Of a stretch of DNA of 64,000 nt, positions 23,921-35,801 are shown one piece after another. The position numbers were made by a program, and so were the translations under genes. This DNA comes from Amyelois transitella (Eukaryota; Arthropoda; Insecta; Lepidoptera; Pyralidae): assembly GCF_032362555.1 (NCBI RefSeq), contig NC_083514.1, forward strand, positions 3,767,001 to 3,831,000, given 5' to 3'. Positions within the stretch are counted from its first letter, which is position 1. Each line of letters starts with the position of its first letter. The notes under the pieces are model-generated. The model made no database searches, was not told the origin of the DNA, and saw nothing but the letters and a program-made list of their open reading frames with translations.

Positions 23921-26869
23921 TCAAACGCTTATCGTGCTAAATGAAGTCAAATAAACTGAGATTATTTTGTCCATAAACCATTTTAGTGTTAATTTTAAAT
24001 GAATGTCAGGAACAGAAAGGAAGACCAACTTTTCATTTTCCATCATCTTCTTGAGGCCCAGGCGGTCCTGGAAGAAATTATGGAGCCTTGTCATAGTGAT
24101 GCATTGTCTATCGAAATTAGATTCCTAGCTAACTTTTTTCGGCTCTCTACTAATATAATTAATAAGTAGGTAATTATTGCAGTACGTAAAGCCATTAGCG
24201 AAGGTTCTTATAGAGTTTCGCGGCTTTCATCAGAGTCCAGAGTATCCTACTAGCGAAACGTACTATTGGTAAAACCTACGGCTAAAAACTAAACTAATTA
24301 AGATTTCATTTCAGAAAAACTACTTACGCAAGAGTTTAGCTCATGATTGAGTCTGATATTGCTCTATACGTGCAACTGGGTGCAGCTGTTAAGCTTTGAG
24401 AACCCGAGGTCCGCTTTCAATTAATTTTTCGCCAATTTTACGTAGTTTTACGAGTACCTATGAGGACGCAAGTACCAATATCTGTATTTTGTGAACCTAA
24501 TGTGTAAATGATTTAAAAAGCATTTTACCTGCTTGTAAAGATCAGACTCCTGTAGCGTTTCCAGCATTTTGTCTTGCCCAGGCTTGTAGAAACCAAACCA
24601 AGAGCTCTCCTTAGGCTGGGTGACATTGTCATTCTCAAACTTGACCATTACAAAATGGTCCAGTTTATTTAGATTGTTAATATAGGTCTGGTTTATAGAT
24701 AACTCGTTATTGATATCTGATAGAAACTGGCTGGACCTTTTGTAATAGTCTTGGTAAAGTGGGTCGTGCCAATATGTAGCTTGAACTAAGTCGCTCTGGA
24801 CCCAACTGAAAAGATATTACTTACTTGAAATTAACTACTTTGCATCTGCTTGTTTTGCATTTTGCTCGGTAGAACCAAGAAAACATGTCAAAACTGAAGT
24901 GGGGACGATATTTTTGCTTGTTATTGCTTTTTACTTGATCGAAGAAGTGTTAAAACCCTCAATAGTCTCGACGCCCATAGTAACGATAATTTTGTTGTAA
25001 ATTTTGAAGCGGTTCATTTTGTGGTTAGATAGTTTTGGCCGTATGCTGATCAGTACACTACATTTGGTGAGCATCTAAAACCATCTTTTTTCACATTTAA
25101 GAAAGTCAAATATCAGGCTTCTAAAAGGCAAAGCTTGTGGTGTTTAAATGGGAGGGAAGTTAAGTATGAAAACTTTAAATACCGTCTCTATGATCATGGC
25201 TATAGTGCTACCCTGAACTTCTCTGAAAATATCTGTTATCTGAGATAATATCTCTTATCTAATCTATCTAATTCATCTGAGATAAATGAGGTCGCAACCA
25301 GGAGAATGATTATGAACGAAAAATACCGCCTTCTACTTTCTCTTAACCGTTAATTTCGGTTACATCCTGACCTCATCGGAGGATGGTCCTGGGTTGGATA
25401 AGTCAACCAGAGAAAACCCTATTAAAAGATATCTTACCTTTGATAAGCGGCTTGTTTGAGCAGCTCTCTAATGTAATGGCATGACGTCATCAGCAAGGCT
25501 CCACAATAAGGGTTGCCATACACGCCCTGGTGCGGGCTACCTAAGGTGATTAGGTTCTTTACAGGACCAATTTCATGACCACACCGCTGTACCATTGCGC
25601 GTCTGTAAATTTTCAACTGACTCATTATATTCGCAACTTCCGAGAACGTTTTTTCCATATACTACAGTTAATGGCAGAGAATTAAATGGGGCGGAATAAA
25701 AAAAATGTATATGTGTCGGTTAAATTACACAGATTGAGTTAGCCTCGAAGTAAGTTCAAGACTTGTGTTGCAAGATCTAAAGCAACGATATTTTATTTTA
25801 TAATTAATATTTATAGAGATTTATACGTAAGACCCAAGAAAATCAGAATTGCTATTAGGTCTTGCTGATCTTAATGATATAGTACTTATATTTCAGAGCT
25901 GCACTGCACTAATTAAACTAGCAGTGACACGGATTCGAATTATAGTTCCGATGGCACCCCCGGGGTTGTACCCAAGGGGAGCCTTGGGTTCAGAATGAAG
26001 AAAAGTTCATTTCTCATCATGCCCTCAGGCGATTCAAACACGACTACTGTATCACAGGCAAGCGCTAATGTGCTCAAAAGCACAGAGGCCGTCACAAAAG
26101 AAAAAACAATAAGATATTTAAAATTCTTACAACAAAAGACCGCCTTGAGCGAATCCAATAGCATTAAATCCATTCTTCAACTTGGGGTCTTCTCCTAACA
26201 TCTTACAGACGTATTCCACTTGTGCATTTGCACTCATGAAGTAACTATTGCGGAGATCATCCAGTGTCGTGTTCCCGATTTTAATAGACACCACATATAC
26301 GCCTGGGATTGCTTTTTCTAGTAAATGCTTGTAGCCACCAACGCTATAGATCACGCAACATGTGTCACCTGTTTGATAAAAATATAGGTGAGTGTTCTCT
26401 CCTAGCGTTAATCCTAGTTTCATCCTCACCTCTCCGGAGATGAGCACGAGATGCGCTTTTTTGATCATAATCCTGTCTCCGTAGCATGGCACGCTGGACG
26501 CCATTTTTATCGCGCGAACAACTATCGCTGTTTCGCTTTTTATTATGACGTGAAACGTGACAGCGACAGTTTTCGCGCGATAAAAACGGCTTCGCGCGTT
26601 TCATGCTACGAGGGCTGAGCATGTTCTTACACGAAGGGACCCATCGCATCGATATCTACAACCTTTGCAGTGGAACCTTAAGAAAGTGATGGAGTGGTCC
26701 TATTCTAAAGTCCCGGGAACCACTCGGCACAAATTTTAAGTACCCACTTATAGGTATCTAAAAAAATATAAACCTTCTCACCCATTCCATGCCACAAAAC
26801 TATAGGTGTTGGACTCTCAAATTGAGCTGTAGCTAATGTAACCAAACAAAATATTACAAAGCACTTCAT
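23921..26869 (-). CDS. PPT1 paralogue with Ala in place of the catalytic Ser (candidate pseudoenzyme)
   Basis: The exons are 26782-26869, 26131-26368, 25438-25602, 24529-24805 and 23921-24067: 304 residues, no stop or frameshift. It follows palmitoyl-protein thioesterase 1 from end to end: signal peptide (MKCFVIFCLVTLATA), VLWHGMGDTCC, the PHQGVYG loop, YWHDPLY, SSWFGFY and the DRLGLKK exon. PPT1 is a lysosomal hydrolase that removes palmitate from Cys of proteins. Its triad is Ser115, Asp233 and His289 in the human enzyme. Here the Asp (D223) and His (H279) remain, but the nucleophile is Ala103 (GFAQGG, codon GCT at 26148-26150). Nearby conserved loops also drift (GSPHQ for GGQHQ, PDIHL for GDHL). 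Several N-glycosylation sequons are kept. It lies about 1.3 kb downstream of the intact paralogue. Unlikely to hydrolyse thioesters; a binding or regulatory role is inference. Confidence 0.9.
25697..25870 (-). mobile_element. 5'-truncated tRNA-derived SINE in intron 2 of the PPT1-like gene
   Basis: The blocks 'ttacacagattgagttagcc', 'cgaag', 'agacttgtgtt' and 'gacccaagaaaatcagaat' match in order the body of the tRNA-headed SINE at 31.15-31.75 kb. The tRNA-like head is missing here. Confidence 0.7.
26476..26619. mobile_element. Foldback MITE, copy 2 of 3, in intron 1 of the PPT1-like gene
   Basis: Arms 'gtagcatggcacgctgg...' and '...cgcgcgtttcatgctacg' pair, as do 'tttttatcgcgcgaacaact' and 'ttttcgcgcgataaaaacgg', around a 'ttattatgacgtgaaa' centre. 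The fold is close to a full-length hairpin and is the cleanest of the three copies. It lies 107 bases upstream of exon 2. Confidence 0.75.
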
Positions 26870-28214
26870 ATTGAAAATATATAAAAAGTACTGATAAATC
26901 TTGTGCGGTTATAATATTGCTAGCGTCCAGTTTCAAGGAATCAATCGCACTGCAAGGTGCTAAGATGTGCCAACCTAATCATAATGGAAAGATATGGCAC
27001 TAACTTCCAACAGTAAATTAAACTCATTAATTAAAACTTTGCTTTGAATGAGTTCGGTTTGTTATCTACTTCGAAAATCATCGTTACAAGTACCTACCTA
27101 CCTACTTATTTTCAAGATATTATATTTTTCTACATAATCTTTCATTAAAATTATCAAGAACAAGAAATAAGCATTAGTTTGGCAATGTTGGATGGCTCTA
27201 GAATACTTTTTCTCTATTGACTTGAAAGAAAACAGTTACGTTGTTATTCGCACAGGCACTTAGCTTCTTCACATAAAATATACCATGTCATCGCCCGAAA
27301 AAATTAAAAATCGAGGTCTCTCGTGACCGGACAGCTGGTCTTTATCTCGCTCAAAAGATATACAAAACAACGTGGCAATCCTGTCAGCCTTCTGGGCACT
27401 TAACTCGGGACTAGGATCTGCCGGGACCTGCATTTTTGTAAATAAGTGTTAGCTATATATTTAGGTGTATTTATTTATTATGGTACATATAAAATGTGCA
27501 CGGGCCCATGGGGGCCCGGTCATTTGGGAGGCGTTCATGGGGCCGAAGCCAACATGAAGAGGCCCTTTGGTACCTTTTGTTCTTAAGTGAGATGGCTGTA
27601 GCTGTGGGGGATATGTATTATTAGTAATTATTTATTTAAAAAAAATAATTAGTTTTATTTCGGTTTATTTTAGTTAAATTTATAGTTTTTAAATTAGTTA
27701 TAATTTATTTAAAACAAATTTTACTGAGTATAAAGTTTTATGGATATTGAAGCATTAAACTGTAGAAATTATTGCTAGGTTTATGAAATAAAAGACTAAC
27801 GTTGATTTTTATATTTTTATTTTTATAATAAAGATGAAAAATATATTTATCGATCTGAGTATTCATTGGTAAAGTAAGAGAGCATTATAACTTTTATTAT
27901 CACTTTTATGTGCATATGGTACTGGGCCAATACTTTAGTCTAATTCTTTCCTTATCTTTTAAAACAATTTTAATATTTCTATTTAACAATTTTTGTTATT
28001 AAATAATTAAACTTTTTAACATTTCATATTGGAACACTAGGATAAATTTCTAACACAATATACTGATAATTAATGTAAGCCTATTTTTACCAGTGCCAAC
28101 CCTGTTTGTGATAAAACAGCAAGTACGTTTTACCATATTCATTTCTATAATATTCACAGTATTATTTCCCTTACGCTAAAATATTTTTCTTTTTCAGTAA
28201 AGCTACTTAATGAT
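26870..28214. other. Intergenic region between the two PPT1 copies
   Basis: It holds the promoter side of the PPT1-like copy and the 3' flank of the intact copy. 27290-27620 is GC-richer, with a small CGGGCCC/GGGCCCG stem at about 27500; it may be a remnant of a retroelement 3' end, but I cannot name it. The rest is AT-rich without ORFs. Confidence 0.4.
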
Positions 28215-31200
28215 TTATTTAGCAGCTAAATATTTTTTGATAATATTTTCGATGAACCACTCTTGTGAGAATTGCAAATGGTCGCCGGGGGACGTGAGGA
28301 AGACTAATTTTCCACTTTCATCCATTTTCTTGAGTCCAAGACGGTCCTGAAACGTAAAAAATCTTTACTAGTAGGTATCGTTTTTGGTTCCATGGTCATA
28401 AGGGGCATTAAATTCTTCAATACTAACACTTATAGACAAGCGCCAGAATATTAATAATGAGAATACTCGGAAGAAAACAAATCTCACGGCTGATAGGCAT
28501 GCAGTCGAGCATAAAAACATTTGCGAACGTTATTGTTTTAGAGCCGTTTGTGCCGTGTGGTTCCCGGCACCAATACAAAAAAGAATAGGACCACTCCATC
28601 TCTTTCCCGTGGATGTCGTTAGAGCCGACTAAGGGCCCATCCCTTACAAACTTGAGATTCTTTTTTTAGGCGATGGGCTAGCAACCTGTCACTATTCGAA
28701 TCTGAATTTTATCTTAAAGCCAAATAGCTGAACGTGGCCTATCAGTCCGCTCAGGACTGTTGGCTCTGTCTACCCCGCAAAGGACATAGATGTGATTATA
28801 TGTATGTATGTATGTATAGTTTTAGAGTGTGTAAGTTGCCAATAGGTACTGGTGTCAGATTTTCCAAGGCATCTGACATGACTTTACAACTGCCATCTAG
28901 TGATGACACCCGGGACCAACGGCTTAACGCGCCTTCCAAAGCTTGTAGGAGTTCAAAGGTATTTTGTGCGACATGCGGTTACCCATCCAAGTGGGGACTG
29001 CGCCCGGGGTTGCTTAACATGCGTAAGCGCTTCAAATGCTCACGGCGATTAAGCTAACGGGCTCCTCGTACATAATTTGACAGTATATTTTAGCAGCTCT
29101 AGAATTTCAAGGCATGCAGATAGAAATACTACGATTGGGCGAAGAAATGTCATTAAAATTATTCATAGTCAATTTACTGGCAATTATCTCGGGTGCGACT
29201 GCCCAGGAGACGATCCCGGCGGCCCTAAGACTGCTATACAAGAGTAGTTGAGTCAGATAATTACACATATTAGATATATATATGTAATTCTTTATTACCT
29301 GCTTGTAAAGGTCAGACTCCCGCATAGTCTGCAACACCTTGCTCTGTCCAGGCTTGTAGAACCCAAACCAGGAGCTCTCCTTAGGCTGGGCGATGGTGTC
29401 ATTTTCAAACATGACCATTACAAAATAGTCCAGGCTATACAAATTGTCGACATAAGTCTGGTTTATTGATAGTTCATTGTTTATGTCTGATAGGAATTGA
29501 CTGGACCTCTTGTATTCTTCTTCGTTAAGCGGATCGTGCCAGTACGTAGCCTGGACAAGGGAACGTTGGAGCCAACTGGAAATTCATAAAAATATGTGTT
29601 CATTACATGGCTTAAGCAAAAGAGATAAATTATTTTTCCGAAATAACTTCAAATTTTTTTTATGATAAAGTAAGTTGTGATTCGTTCCGTTTAATAGTAG
29701 CGTTTACAGAAATTGTAGCCTTGCGATAAATTACGTACCTACAATCGATCGAGCGTTTAAGCTGTAAAAGCGTAACAGACAAAGAGATAGATTTTCGCGT
29801 TTAAATTAGAAAGATGAAGTACCTACTTACGTATCTATGGATTATAATTTGTCACATTTTGTGGTAAGGTCACAAATTATAACTTTCAGTGTGTTTTTAA
29901 GTTAAAATAAAATACTCAAATGAAAGAATCGAAGTTAAATCAATTGAACCTACTCCAAATATTGAACCGGAGTTGACAATGACATCACTTCACAAGCAAC
30001 GTAATGGATTGGAGTCTAAATCGAGTGTCAACACCTGAGGTCAACACATTTGTTTAGGTTGAGTGCGCGTGATTAGACTTCAAATGCGGACTTCCAATAT
30101 TTGCACATTATAACAAATCTTCGATGTTATTGAGTTGATATCAGTATCTAAAGTTCCATCATTCATCCAGCTAAACGTGGCCAGTCTTTTCGAGATCGTT
30201 TGATTTTTTTTGGGAATGAACAGAAGTCAAACGGTGGTTACAATTCTATAATTAAGCCATACTTCTGAATGTGGTCTTTCAGTCTATTCAAGATTGTGGG
30301 CTCTGTCTACCCCGTAAGGGATAAAGACGTGACTAACGGTGCTAGGTCAAGCGTGCTGTCGGGATAAACACCCTGGCCATGATTAACATAAATATAGAAC
30401 TAAATTCGCCATAATTATTTTGTTATAATGGTTTTATGCATTATCAGTTATGTCCACTACAGTACTTTGAAGAAAACAGAAAACATGATAAACACCCATT
30501 TTACCCTTGATAACCTTTGCACTGACAATTACTAGTACAGCCAAGAGCATATCAAAATAATTAGTGGACTCATTTATTAGAGAGATTCAGTTGTCAAATC
30601 GGTAGTGTCCGACTAAAATGCGTGTGTGTTTCAACCAGGTTGAAATCTTACCCCGGCCATGAACTCTTTTCTGAGTTACATTAGTCTAACTGCTAAGTGA
30701 TGCTCTTACGGTGAGGGAAAACATCTGGATGCCTGCACATTCAGGCAACTGGATGCGTAACCATGATCGAACCAATATGGGTTTGGTTTAGAAGCTTCGC
30801 GAAAAATCTGACTCAACTCCAAGACCACGGTCAAAGGCGCACCCCGGGTTTCATTTCAGAGAGGTGGGGGGGTGAATGCGTTATTTTCACGACAATACTC
30901 GTACTAACTGAATGTGGGTATTATAATATGATGTTGTCTATATATAAACACTTAGAATGATAAACGCGAAAAGAACTGTAACCCAAAAAACAAAATTTAA
31001 TGCAGTAGGTACATAATAGGTTGTCGTAATCATGTTTATTTGACAATCACGTATGTTAGGTATGGGTTTTTAGAAATTTTAACGAAATAATATTTAAGTA
31101 CTAAACTGTAAAGTTAGTTTATAATATACATAAGTTTAAACATGATAATAAATAAATATACCTACATATATATGTATACGGGACAGATTACACAAATTGA

Positions 31201-33569
31201 ATTAGCTTCGAAGTTCGAGACTTGTGTTATTAGATACTAACTCATCGATACTATATTTTAAAATTAAGACTTTTATAGATAAACATCCAAGACCCAGGAG
31301 AATCAGAGTAAGGCCCATAGCACACGGCGTATTTTAAACGCGCAGAAGACGCGCAGGAGACGCGCGTATAAGCACTTCAAACGCGATTCGGACGCAACTT
31401 TAGAACCTAAGCACACGGGGCGATCGTGAAACGCGTCTCTACTGCACGTAAACGCGCACCCCCTTCCCCTTCTGCCTCACTCCGCTCCTTTATACGCGCC
31501 GCGTTTGTATCGCTTCAAACGCTCGTAAACGCGCTTCATGCGCGCGCTTGTATCATCAATGCAAACGCAAGAATTGGCGTCTACGGCGCCGAAGACGCGC
31601 GTTCCTAATACGCGCGTCGCCTGCGCGTTTAAAATACGCCATGTGCTATGGGCCTAAGTTCCTTTTACATCATGCCCTGACCGGAATTTGAACCCGGGAC
31701 CTCCGGTGACACAGACACTAGCGCACTACCGCTCTGCCATTGAGTTTGTCACAATACTGTTAGTGGGTGATTATTATTGTGTATAAACATTAGCCTGCGA
31801 TTGTATAATTTCCTTGAGTTGTGTATGTTACCGTCATATATAACATAATTATACATAAACACGTTTTATCTATAATCTTACAAACCACCCAAGTGTAGGC
31901 TTAAGTATGTAGTTACTTGAAATATCATCTTTCCTATTAGATAATACATACATACAATCACGTTTTTATCCCTTACTAAATGGCCACATTTATACGCATG
32001 GCTTTATAACGGAAGATTAAAATAGTTACAGTCCATCACCTAAACAATGTATCCCAAGTTTATTAGCCCTTCCTTGATTGCCACTCCAATCTTTGCTTCT
32101 TTCATTTCAGAAAAAATCTACATCACACCTTTGTCCCAAAGGGGTAGGCAGAGACTTTGTCTTGACACAATCTCTGCATACTTCTTTTGTTGCATCCACA
32201 TTCATATTTCTTTTCGAGAAAGATCGCCAGTTTAGGATACTCTATTAAAAAATTAATTCGCATATAACCTGTAATAAGCGGCATAGTTCAGGAGCTCACG
32301 GATGTAATCGCAGGACTTGTGCGACAGGGCTCCACAGTGAGGGAGCCCGTACACGCCCTGGTGCTGACCTCCTAACGTGATGAGACTCCTCACGGGTCCT
32401 ACTTTGTGACCACACCGCTGTACAACTGCTCGGCTGTAATGATACAAAATTTTGAAACTATGTAGTTATACCTATATTTTGCTAAATAGGAAACAAACAA
32501 TATCTTTAAAAGGGAGATGTTAGGAGTACTGGTAATTGTTAAGTATGAAGTAGCAATAAGTCAGGAAGAAAGCAGGCGAGGTCTGTAGGGATTGTAGCAA
32601 GTGGAAATCCATAGTTTCTGCCTACTCCAATGGGAAACATGTGTGATGGTAAGGTAAGGTTCGACTGGCAAAGAACTGCATTAAGTCCACCTGTTATGCT
32701 TTAAATGCATTAAGTTTAAATACATACATATAATCGGGTCTTAATCCCTTGTGTAGTAGGCAGAGATAGCAGTCTTGAAGAAAAGCAAAAAAACTGAAAG
32801 GTCACATTCAGCTATATCGCTCAATTATGGAATCAAAATCAAAACTATGTTGTTGTATTGTATCATAAAGTAGTTTCTAAAACATATACAAATAATATTC
32901 AATTAATACTTACAAGAATTGACTTCCTTGCGAGAACCCTATAGCATTAAAACCATTTTGTAACTTTTTATCTTTCCACAGCACATCACAAACATATTCT
33001 ATTTGGTTATTTGTGTACATAAAGTAACTATTTTCAAAATCCTCAATTACAGAGTTCCCGATTCTCAGAGAAAGAACATAGACTCCTGGTATTTCATTTT
33101 CAAGAAAATATTTAAATCCTCCAAGACTGTAGCCTGCACAGCAAGTGTCTCCTGTTGACAAGAGATAAAAAAAAATAAACTTCCCTATTCAAACAAGTAT
33201 AAAAACATTTTTATCATTACATGGGCTAAAGACAGAATGAAATTTCTCTTATTTCTACTGACTTTGCATGGGTAGCAATTATAAAGATAAAACTTTTTCA
33301 GACAACCCTATTGCAAATATTTCAAACAGGAACAAAATCCGTCTATAACTTTCGAAGATTAGTGCATGGAATGTGCAAACAGATAGAAAATAGGGAGACT
33401 TTATAACACGTAGTGCTAACAGAAATTGTCTTGTTTGTTTACGAGATAAGATACCAGAAATTGTTATTATGAACTTACCCATTCCATGCCACAAAACAAT
33501 TGGTGTTGGATCGCTTGATTTAACTGAAGCTATCTTGATCAGAGTTAAAGTAAAAATACACCACTTCAT
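28215..33569 (-). CDS. Ppt1: Palmitoyl-protein thioesterase 1, intact triad, five exons
   Basis: The exons are 33479-33569, 32914-33151, 32269-32433, 29299-29575 and 28215-28346; 300 residues. I use the ATG at 33569, which gives a signal peptide aligned with the other copy; an in-frame ATG at 33599 is possible. The nucleophile is Ser104 in GFSQGS (TCG at 32931-32933), with Asp in ENDTIAQP and His in [32 protein letters not shown] and YWHDPL are all kept. It cleaves palmitoyl-Cys thioesters in the lysosome; loss of the human gene causes infantile neuronal ceroid lipofuscinosis. Exons 2, 3 and 4 have exactly the lengths of those in the downstream copy (238, 165, 277), proof of tandem duplication with introns. 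Intron 3 (2.7 kb) is filled with SINE, MITE and LINE pieces. The exon 3 donor (GTTATA) is weak. Confidence 0.94.
28548..28815 (+). mobile_element. Tailed retroposon (SINE-like), near full length, in PPT1 intron 4
   Basis: Runs from 'gccgtgtggttcccggcacc' through 'ctccatctctttccc', 'gcgatgggctagcaacctgt' and 'gttggctctgtctaccccgc' to a (TATG)n tail. With the copies at 43585-43857 and 44325-44580 it defines the full-length layout of the family. Chance ORFs on it should be ignored. Confidence 0.85.
28830..29065 (+). repeat. Dispersed repeat, 'gggaccaacggcttaacg' type
   Basis: A GC-rich block with 'cccgggaccaacggcttaac', 'gcgccttcc', 'acccatccaagtggggactg' and 'ttgcttaac'. The layout looks like a retroelement 3' region common in moths. 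It contains part of a chance 107-codon ORF with no support as a gene. Confidence 0.45.
30170..30335 (+). mobile_element. Tailed retroposon copy, divergent, in PPT1 intron 3
   Basis: Has degraded 'ctgaatgtggtctttcagtc', 'gggctctgtctaccccgtaa' and 'gggataaagacgtga' blocks. A separate 'cggtgagggaaa' family fragment follows at about 30690-30790 ('caggcaactggatgcgtaac'). Confidence 0.6.
31150..31745 (-). mobile_element. tRNA-derived SINE interrupted by a MITE, in PPT1 intron 3
   Basis: Read on the minus strand, the head (31745-31660) has a pol III A-box-like TGGCAGAGCGG and a B-box GGTTCAAATTCC, in a tRNA-like fold that is degraded in the acceptor stem. The body then continues as 'gattctcctgggtcttgg', 'aacacaagtctcgaactt' and 'ctaattcaatttgtgtaat' on the far side of an inserted MITE (31312-31654). 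The tRNA identity is not clear. It is a SINE head, not a working tRNA gene. Confidence 0.75.
31312..31654. mobile_element. GC-rich MITE with TAA target duplication
   Basis: Terminal inverted repeats of about 36 bases start GGCCCATAGCACA and end with the mirrored TGCTATGGGCC, with one or two mismatches. TAA is duplicated at 31309-31311 and 31655-31657, as in PIF/Harbinger-type insertions. The 343-base body is unusually rich in ACGCG/CGCGT words. It sits inside the tRNA-derived SINE and so is younger than it. No coding capacity. Confidence 0.85.
31935..32255 (-). mobile_element. Retroposon and LINE 3' fragments in PPT1 intron 3
   Basis: About 31935-32100 is a degraded minus-oriented tailed retroposon ('ccatcacctaaacaatgtat', 'cccaagtttattagccc'). 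About 32115-32255 is a minus-oriented LINE 3' end ('ccaaaggggtaggcagagac', 'ctctgcatacttc', 'catccacattcat'). Exon 3 of PPT1 begins right after it, at 32269. Confidence 0.6.
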
Positions 33570-33599
33570 ACTGGCTACTGTTTTGATAAAAAAAATCAT

Positions 33600-34465
33600 A
33601 AACAGATTTTATATTTTAAGAGCAGCTAGATACACGACCGACTAAGGAAACCGCCGGGTAAATATTAACTTATCATTTTATAACTGTTTCTAATTGACAA
33701 CTGAACACTAAATCGTAGTAGAAAAGAACGAGCACGGCAGCTTCTGATGTTGCACCAATATGAGGATACTTTGTTTTAATTCAAAAGTTTTTTATTAACA
33801 ACATCAAAAACTCTTGCTTTCATGCAAATATTAATCTCACGGACTCAAAACAAAATCAATCAAAACAAAACAAAGTGAAGGAAGGGAAAATAAAGATATG
33901 CTGACTGACGGCTGACGTTGACGTCTTTGTATTTCTGACATATGACATTGACCAAATGTCACTCTCTTTTTTTATCTAGGCTTGGATTGGTAGACCATGC
34001 AGTTTCATTTGTAACTAATATTCTGATCTTACCTTACTTACATTCTTCTTGCAATTAGGTAATAGTCAATAGTTGTTGCGATGTATTTTCGACATCTTTC
34101 GGATTAAATTTTGTAATTGAAAAAAGGCGGCTTAAGGTTACCAGCCCACAGTCATGATGAAACTTTGGAATAAATGTGTACATTAATTTTTCCCTTGATT
34201 AAAAATCTGCCCGATAAAAGTACCTAGGTACTAAAGTAGCACATTGCACTCTACACACTACATCTCTACCAAAGCAGCATTAAAAGTTGCGCTACATGAA
34301 AGTGCTCATTTCCTTACGACATCTACAGGAAAGTAGTGGTGTGGTTTAAGAATATGAAGTATGTATACTGCTGAAGTAAGTTTGCGTACCTAATTTTATG
34401 AATTTAGGTATCATTAGGTAGGTACTTTAGTGATAATTTAAGTAACTTTACAAACTAACAAAAGA
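33600..34465. other. Upstream flank of PPT1
   Basis: Holds the likely promoter of the intact PPT1 gene. No TATA box is seen at the expected place. A short GTTGACGT patch lies at about 33915. No ORF is supported. Confidence 0.35.
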
Positions 34466-34469
34466 AACC

Positions 34470-34746
34470 GATAAAGAAGATCGGGTCAGCAAACTGTGGC
34501 AATAGAGTAGACAGGCCACAATTCTCGAAGAGCTGATGGCCGATGGGGCTAGAAACGTTAAATACTTAGGTACCGGAAAGCGCAGCTTAGGACGGCTTCC
34601 TGCGATATGGACTGACGACCTGGTGAAAATCGCGAGAAAACGTTGGATGCAGGTTGCTTCTAATAGGACGAGGCGGAAATCAATGCTACGGCCACGGTGA
34701 GGTCTAAGTTATGCAGTGGCCGGCTCGCGTAACAATCATGATGATG
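34470..34746 (+). mobile_element. LINE 3'-terminal fragment ending in ATGATGATGA
   Basis: A GC-richer segment carries 'gaggaccggataaagaagat'-like starts, 'cgcagcttaggacggcttcc', 'atggactgacgacctggtga', 'cgttggatgcaggttgct' and 'cagtggccggctcg', then an ATGATGATGA end. In translation a W-T-D-D-L block of the type found near the C-terminus of LINE polyproteins is recognisable. Broken by stops. Confidence 0.6.
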
Positions 34747-35546
34747 AACTACTCAAAAAGCCCTTTATGCAGTCATCATTTCTTTTATTATAACCGCCGG
34801 ACTACGAATAAAGGAAAGTAAGTACTTATTATGTATTTAGGTACCTAGTGTTAGGAATGAGAAAGGGATAATAAATAAAATTGCTAATTATACTGACAAT
34901 TTTATTAAGTAGGCATTTGTTGTCATTATATATATCTTTAAAAAAAAACTAAGACAAATTATTTGTAACCAGTTGGGTAGTCTTAAAATATACATATTTA
35001 TAACAAAACATACCTACTTACCTACTTACCTACATACAAACATACTCGTAACTAAGAGACAACATGTAAGTTTAAATTTTTTTGATATTTTATACACGAT
35101 TAATGAATTCCGTGTTTAACCTGACGTTTTTCGGCATAGACGATTGAAAATGTAATCGCTTCATATTTCAAACACAAAAGCTGCTGTTATCTACTAGATA
35201 TTATTTATCCATTCATTTTGATAAAAATTTGCTATTGGAAGTAAGTACAACTAATTTCAAAATTTCATCAAAACGTATAAAAGGTAAGGTAGGTAGGTAG
35301 GCATGCCATTGTCAAAGAGTTGGCCAATTTACATCTGCTATTCTGTTCTGGTACAAAACAAATCGACAAACCTTGTGAAACCAAATCTAATTATTTATAT
35401 GGCCTCTAATAACATTCGTTTCACACTCGAATGTAGTAGATATCTTAAACTAAATATTATATTAATCTTTTAAAAACATATCTTATAAACAAATTAGTTA
35501 ATAAATCTATCGATCACAGTCTCAGAAGAAAATCACTATAAAGTCG

Positions 35547-35552
35547 TTTATT
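35547..35552 (-). terminator. Poly(A) signal of the membrane-protein gene
   Basis: AATAAA on the minus strand, about 250 bases downstream of the stop codon at 35802. Confidence 0.5.
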
Positions 35553-35801
35553 ATACAGCTGAATCACGTAGGGATCATTACTAGAAAAATATTTGAAGTA
35601 TCTAAATCACACTCTGTGTTATGTCTATCAAATCTTAGTGAAAATTGCCTCTTGGAAGCACTAAGTTTGCGTCATTCTGCTAAACCGTCAGAGTATCGTG
35701 CTCTAGATACCATTCTATTCTATCGTGCTAGGTGTAGGTGATCCCAAATTAGCACACCACTAGATTGAACAGCCTCGTTAACAATAATCAGATCATTTAG
35801 T

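Noticed and set aside
26365-26649. 94-codon minus ORF near PPT1-like exon 2
   Set aside because: It lies mostly on MITE copy 2 and is in a different frame from the PPT1-like protein.
28734-29057. 107-codon forward ORF
   Set aside because: It spans the end of a tailed retroposon and an adjoining dispersed repeat; no gene features.
31426-31608. 60-codon forward ORF, Ala/Arg-rich
   Set aside because: Entirely within the ACGCG-rich MITE.
31660-31745. A functional tRNA gene
   Set aside because: A- and B-box-like sequences are present, but the acceptor stem does not close and the SINE body follows; it is a SINE head.
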